From contig JANYLK010000031.1 in assembly GCA_025357875.1 (NCBI GenBank), positions 40,393-104,392 of the forward strand: 64,000 nt of DNA, written 5' to 3'. Below, piece by piece: positions 61,110-64,000 of this stretch (its first letter is position 1; every line of letters starts with the position of its first letter). The notes beneath the pieces are model-generated. The model worked only from the letters and a program-made list of their open reading frames with translations, was not told the origin of the DNA and made no database searches. The DNA comes from Granulicella sp. (GTDB lineage Bacteria; Acidobacteriota; Terriglobia; Terriglobales; Acidobacteriaceae). Both the position numbers and the translations under genes were made by a program.

Positions 61110-64000
61110 ATGCCTGTGCGGTTGCATGCAGTTGATCTCGGCGTGGTGGCTTTGTACCTTGTGGCGATTACGCTTTTTGGGCTGCGGATCGCACGCAAGG
61201 GAGCGGCGAAGGATAGGTCGCTTCGGGGATATTTTCTTGCGGATCGAACCGTGCCCTGGTGGGCCATTGCGCTGTCCATTGTTTCGGCGGAGACGAGTAC
61301 GCTGACGATTATTGGGACGCCGGGCCTGGCGTTTGCGGGCGACTTTGGATTTCTGCAGATCGTGATGGGATACATGTGCGGGCGGGTTGTGGTGGCCCTG
61401 CTGTTTCTGCCGAAGTATTTTCACGGCGAGATGCTGACCGCATATCAGTTGATCGATCGGCGGTTTGGGAAGACGCTTTATAAGGTGACGGCGGGACTGT
61501 TTCTGATGACTCGGGCGGCGGCGGAAGGTGTGCGGGTGTTCGCTGTTTCTATTGTGGTGGGGATCGCGATTGGGACGGGGAGCGTGCTGTCGATTGCGAT
61601 TATTTCCGCTCTGACGTTGCTGTATACGTTCGAGGGTGGGATGGCGGCGGTCATCTGGACGGACGTGGTGCAGATGGCGATCTATGTGGGCGGGACGATG
61701 GTGGCGATCTGGTCGCTGGGAGCGCACGTGCCGGGTGGATGGAGCGCGATTCATGCGGTGGCGGGGGCGGCGGGCAAGTTTCACCTGCTGAATTTTGCGA
61801 TGAATTTGACTACAACTTATACATTTTGGGCTGGGGTGCTGGGTGGGACTTTCCTGACGATGGCTTCGCATGGGACGGACCAGTTGATGGTGCAGCGGAT
61901 GCTGGCGGCTCGCAACTTGAAGGAGTCGCGACTGGCCTTGCTTTCGAGCGGCGTGGTGATTTTTGTGCAGTTCGCGCTGTTCCTGCTGATTGGGGCGGGG
62001 CTTTATGTGTTCTACGGAATGCATCCGGCAGCACTGGAGGCGTTGGGTGCGGGGAATGGGAATCGGATTTTCCCGGCGTTTATTGTGCAGGAGATGCCGA
62101 TGGGTGTGGCGGGGCTGCTGGTGGCAGCGATCCTGGCGGCGGCTATGTCAAATTTGAGTGCGGCGTTGAATTCGCTTTCGTCTACTACGGTGGTGGATTT
62201 CTATATGGGATGGCGCCCTGAGGCGGAGGAGCGTGAACGGATGTTGGTGTCGCGTGGGTCGACTGTGATGTGGGCGCTGGTGCTGTTTGCGGTGGCGGTC
62301 TATTCAATACATGCGGGCGGTAAGGGGAACGTGGTGGAGATTGGGTTGTCGATCGCTTCGGTTGCTTATGGATGCTTGTTGGGGGTTTTCTTGCTGGGGA
62401 CTTTGACGAAGTACGCTACGCAAGGAGGGGCGATTGTGGGGATGGTTACGGGGTTCGCGTTGAATGTAGCGCTTTGGTTGCAGCCTGCTGCCATGCGGGT
62501 GGCGGGAGTGATGGTGCCTAAGGTCGCGTGGACCTGGTATGTGCTGATTGGGGCGGTGGTTACTTTTTGTGTGGGTTTGGGGGCTAGCGTGGTGCTGCGG
62601 AAACGGGCGACGAAGGCGGCGGTTGCGGCGGTGGTGTTGGTTGCGTTCGTGCTGGCGGGTGGTGTTGCGGCGCAGCAAGGACGAAATACGGGGATCCTTC
62701 ACTCCGTTCAGGATGACAAGCACCTTGTTCAGGATGACAAGCACTTTGTTCAGGATGACAAGCACCTTGTTCAGGATGACAACTTGAAAAAAACGACCGC
62801 CTATGACTTTTCGGCGGCGTCGGCGGCTGTTGAGAAAGCGATTGGGGAGAAGAAGCTGCCGGGGGCGGTACTGGTGGTGGGGCATGGCGGGAAGATCGTG
62901 TTTCAACAGGCTTATGGGGTGCGGAAGTATGCGGGGGAGCCGGGGGTGGATGGGAAGGCTTCGGCTGCGGAGGCGATGACCGTCGATACGATTTTTGATA
63001 TGGCTTCGCTGACGAAGTGTCTGGTTACGGCTACGGCGGTGATGCAGTTGGTGGAGCAAGGGAAGGTGGATGTGGATGCTCCGGTGATGAAATATCTGCC
63101 GGAGTTTGGGGGAAATGGGAAGGCGGGCGTGACTGTAAGGGAGTTGCTGACGCACTACTCGGGACTGCCTCCAGATGTGAATCTCAAAGATGCCTGGGGG
63201 CTGGCGAAGCCAGATAAGTCGGAAGGGATCAGGCGGGCAATGGAGTCGGGTTTGGATAGTGTGCCGGGGACTAAGTTTGTTTATTCGGATATCAACTACA
63301 TCACGCTTGGGGTGCTGGTTGAGAAGTTGAGTGGGGAGACGCTGGATGTGTACGCACAAAATCACATCTTCATGCCGCTGAAGATGATGCATACGCGGTA
63401 TCTGCCACGGGACAAAGTATGCGGCTTCCGTCCGCGGTACAGGCACTCGATTGGACCGGACGGAGTGGTGGTGAGCAGTAGTAATGGGGTCACGTTGGAA
63501 TGCAGCGACGACAAGTGGGACGAGTACACCCTGACTCCGGACGTAGCGTCGACGCAGCATGACGATGAGGGAACGGCGGAGACGAACCCGGACTTTGATC
63601 GGCTGCTGCGGGGGACGGTGCATGATCCTACTACGCGGCGGATGGGAGGCGTGGCGGGACAGGCGGGGGTGTTCTCTACCCCTGGGGACGTGGCGTTGTT
63701 CGCGCAGGCGCTGATGGATCGGTTGGCGGCGAGGCCGAGTAACTTTCCGCTGAAGCGGGAGACGCTGGAGTTGATGACTTCGCCGGAACAGCCTAAGGCG
63801 GCGATGGGTGGGGCGACTATTTTTACGGCCGAGGGGAAGCCTGCTACCGGCGTGGCGGAGCGCGGGTTTGGGTGGGATATTAATTCGGCGTTCTCGCGGC
63901 CGCGCGGTGAGGTGTTCCCGATTGGGAGCTTTGGGCATACAGGATTTACCGGGACTAGTTTGTGGATGGATCCGGGGTCGGATACTTACGTCGTGCTGCT
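61110..64000 (+). CDS. Sodium:solute symporter fused to a periplasmic serine hydrolase (partial, runs off the window)
   Basis: The frame from ATG 61110 stays open for 963 codons to the window edge; I translated it throughout and found no stop. Residues 1 to about 495 are an SSS-family Na+/solute symporter with about 13 membrane segments (VPWWAIALSIVSAETSTLTIIGTPG, AAILAAAMSNLSAALNSLSS). Residues 498-524 (KRATKAAVAAVVLVAFVLAGGVAAQQ) look like a signal peptide but serve as an extra membrane helix. A repeat linker (about 531-557) leads into a class C beta-lactamase/PBP fold: S633-L-T-K636, Y725-S-D and H943-T-G. Cell-wall sugar uptake is likely, inferred from the divergent BadF kinase. A further domain may lie beyond the window. 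Confidence 0.85.
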   Translation, partial: MPVRLHAVDLGVVALYLVAITLFGLRIARKGAAKDRSLRGYFLADRTVPWWAIALSIVSAETSTLTIIGTPGLAFAGDFGFLQIVMGYMCGRVVVALLFLPKYFHGEMLTAYQLIDRRFGKTLYKVTAGLFLMTRAAAEGVRVFAVSIVVGIAIGTGSVLSIAIISALTLLYTFEGGMAAVIWTDVVQMAIYVGGTMVAIWSLGAHVPGGWSAIHAVAGAAGKFHLLNFAMNLTTTYTFWAGVLGGTFLTMASHGTDQLMVQRMLAARNLKESRLALLSSGVVIFVQFALFLLIGAGLYVFYGMHPAALEALGAGNGNRIFPAFIVQEMPMGVAGLLVAAILAAAMSNLSAALNSLSSTTVVDFYMGWRPEAEERERMLVSRGSTVMWALVLFAVAVYSIHAGGKGNVVEIGLSIASVAYGCLLGVFLLGTLTKYATQGGAIVGMVTGFALNVALWLQPAAMRVAGVMVPKVAWTWYVLIGAVVTFCVGLGASVVLRKRATKAAVAAVVLVAFVLAGGVAAQQGRNTGILHSVQDDKHLVQDDKHFVQDDKHLVQDDNLKKTTAYDFSAASAAVEKAIGEKKLPGAVLVVGHGGKIVFQQAYGVRKYAGEPGVDGKASAAEAMTVDTIFDMASLTKCLVTATAVMQLVEQGKVDVDAPVMKYLPEFGGNGKAGVTVRELLTHYSGLPPDVNLKDAWGLAKPDKSEGIRRAMESGLDSVPGTKFVYSDINYITLGVLVEKLSGETLDVYAQNHIFMPLKMMHTRYLPRDKVCGFRPRYRHSIGPDGVVVSSSNGVTLECSDDKWDEYTLTPDVASTQHDDEGTAETNPDFDRLLRGTVHDPTTRRMGGVAGQAGVFSTPGDVALFAQALMDRLAARPSNFPLKRETLELMTSPEQPKAAMGGATIFTAEGKPATGVAERGFGWDINSAFSRPRGEVFPIGSFGHTGFTGTSLWMDPGSDTYVVL
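62676..62718 (-). repeat. Dispersed repeat copy inside the symporter-hydrolase linker
   Basis: The reverse complement of this stretch matches 3074-3118 at 32 of 43 bases by hand. On the coding strand it encodes RNTGILHSVQDD between the membrane helix and the hydrolase. It overlaps the start of the 21-bp tandem repeat that follows. Confidence 0.55.
62706..62783 (+). repeat. 21-bp tandem repeat in a linker
   Basis: Four units of 21 bases (GTTCAGGATGACAAGCACCT plus T, with one C/T change), the last cut short at 15 bases. Each encodes VQDDKH(L/F). The array is in frame and lies between the extra membrane helix and the serine hydrolase domain, so copy-number change would lengthen the linker without a frameshift. 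Confidence 0.9.

Noticed and set aside
60930..62024. 364-codon open frame on the minus strand
   Set aside because: Antisense to the symporter part; composition is Arg/His/Gln-rich and unlike a real protein.
62304..63938. 544-codon open frame on the minus strand
   Set aside because: It is antisense to the symporter-hydrolase frame, rich in Arg, His and Pro, and has no domain. The open frame is a by-product of G-ending codons on the plus strand.

Overview
The window looks like a chromosomal segment of an acidobacterium (Acidobacteriota, probably family Acidobacteriaceae near Edaphobacter, Granulicella or Terriglobus). This is inferred from the mix of genes: an HspR-type dnaK locus, a PilMNOP/GspEF hybrid platform, an HpnI-like glycosyltransferase, very large secreted proteins with bacterial Ig-like and chitobiase-C repeats, and a Na+/solute symporter next to a BadF-type sugar kinase. 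No rRNA, tRNA, CRISPR array, transposase or phage gene was recognised.

Layout. 1-8 kb: tail of an unknown gene, a SixA-like phosphatase, an exopolyphosphatase (Ppx/GppA), two tandem GT39-type membrane glycosyltransferases and an HpnI-like glycosyltransferase. 8-13.8 kb: a heat-shock locus on the minus strand (dnaK, two paralogous micro-proteins, a strong terminator, dnaJ, hspR), interrupted by a broken SDR gene on the plus strand, with a HAIR-like HspR operator candidate ahead of dnaK. 13.9-18.7 kb: two MFS transporters, then a decay zone with a VOC pseudogene carrying five stops, an intact methyltransferase and a DUF885-like remnant. 18.7-27 kb: a minus-strand type IV pilus/type II secretion inner-membrane platform (GspF, GspE, a small membrane protein, PilM, PilN, PilO, a PilP/GspC-like protein and an odd pseudopilin). 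No secretin is in view.

27-59.6 kb is a surface-polysaccharide locus: a WbpP-like UDP-sugar 4-epimerase and a WbpA-like UDP-sugar dehydrogenase, O-antigen ligase/polymerase, flippase, about eight glycosyltransferases, O-acyl- and methyl-transferases, a deacetylase-like protein and a YdcF-like protein. Two long secreted proteins of a heparinase/alginate-lyase-like type sit within it as an inverted paralogous pair (30.8-37.6 kb plus strand, 52-55 kb minus strand). They enclose the polymerase, the flippase and most of the transferases. The plus-strand copy has gained two Ig-like domains, eleven chitobiase-C repeats and a C-terminal membrane tail, reaching 2271 residues. A plausible reading is that the locus makes a uronic-acid-containing polymer and also encodes enzymes or adhesins acting on it.

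59.9-64 kb: a BadF-type amino-sugar kinase, divergent from one long open frame in which a sodium:solute symporter is continuous with a periplasmic serine hydrolase (beta-lactamase/PBP fold). It runs off the window end. This suggests uptake and recycling of cell-wall amino sugars. The plus strand is C-rich up to about 27 kb and G-rich after about 60 kb whatever the gene direction, so the polysaccharide locus lies at a switch in strand composition.
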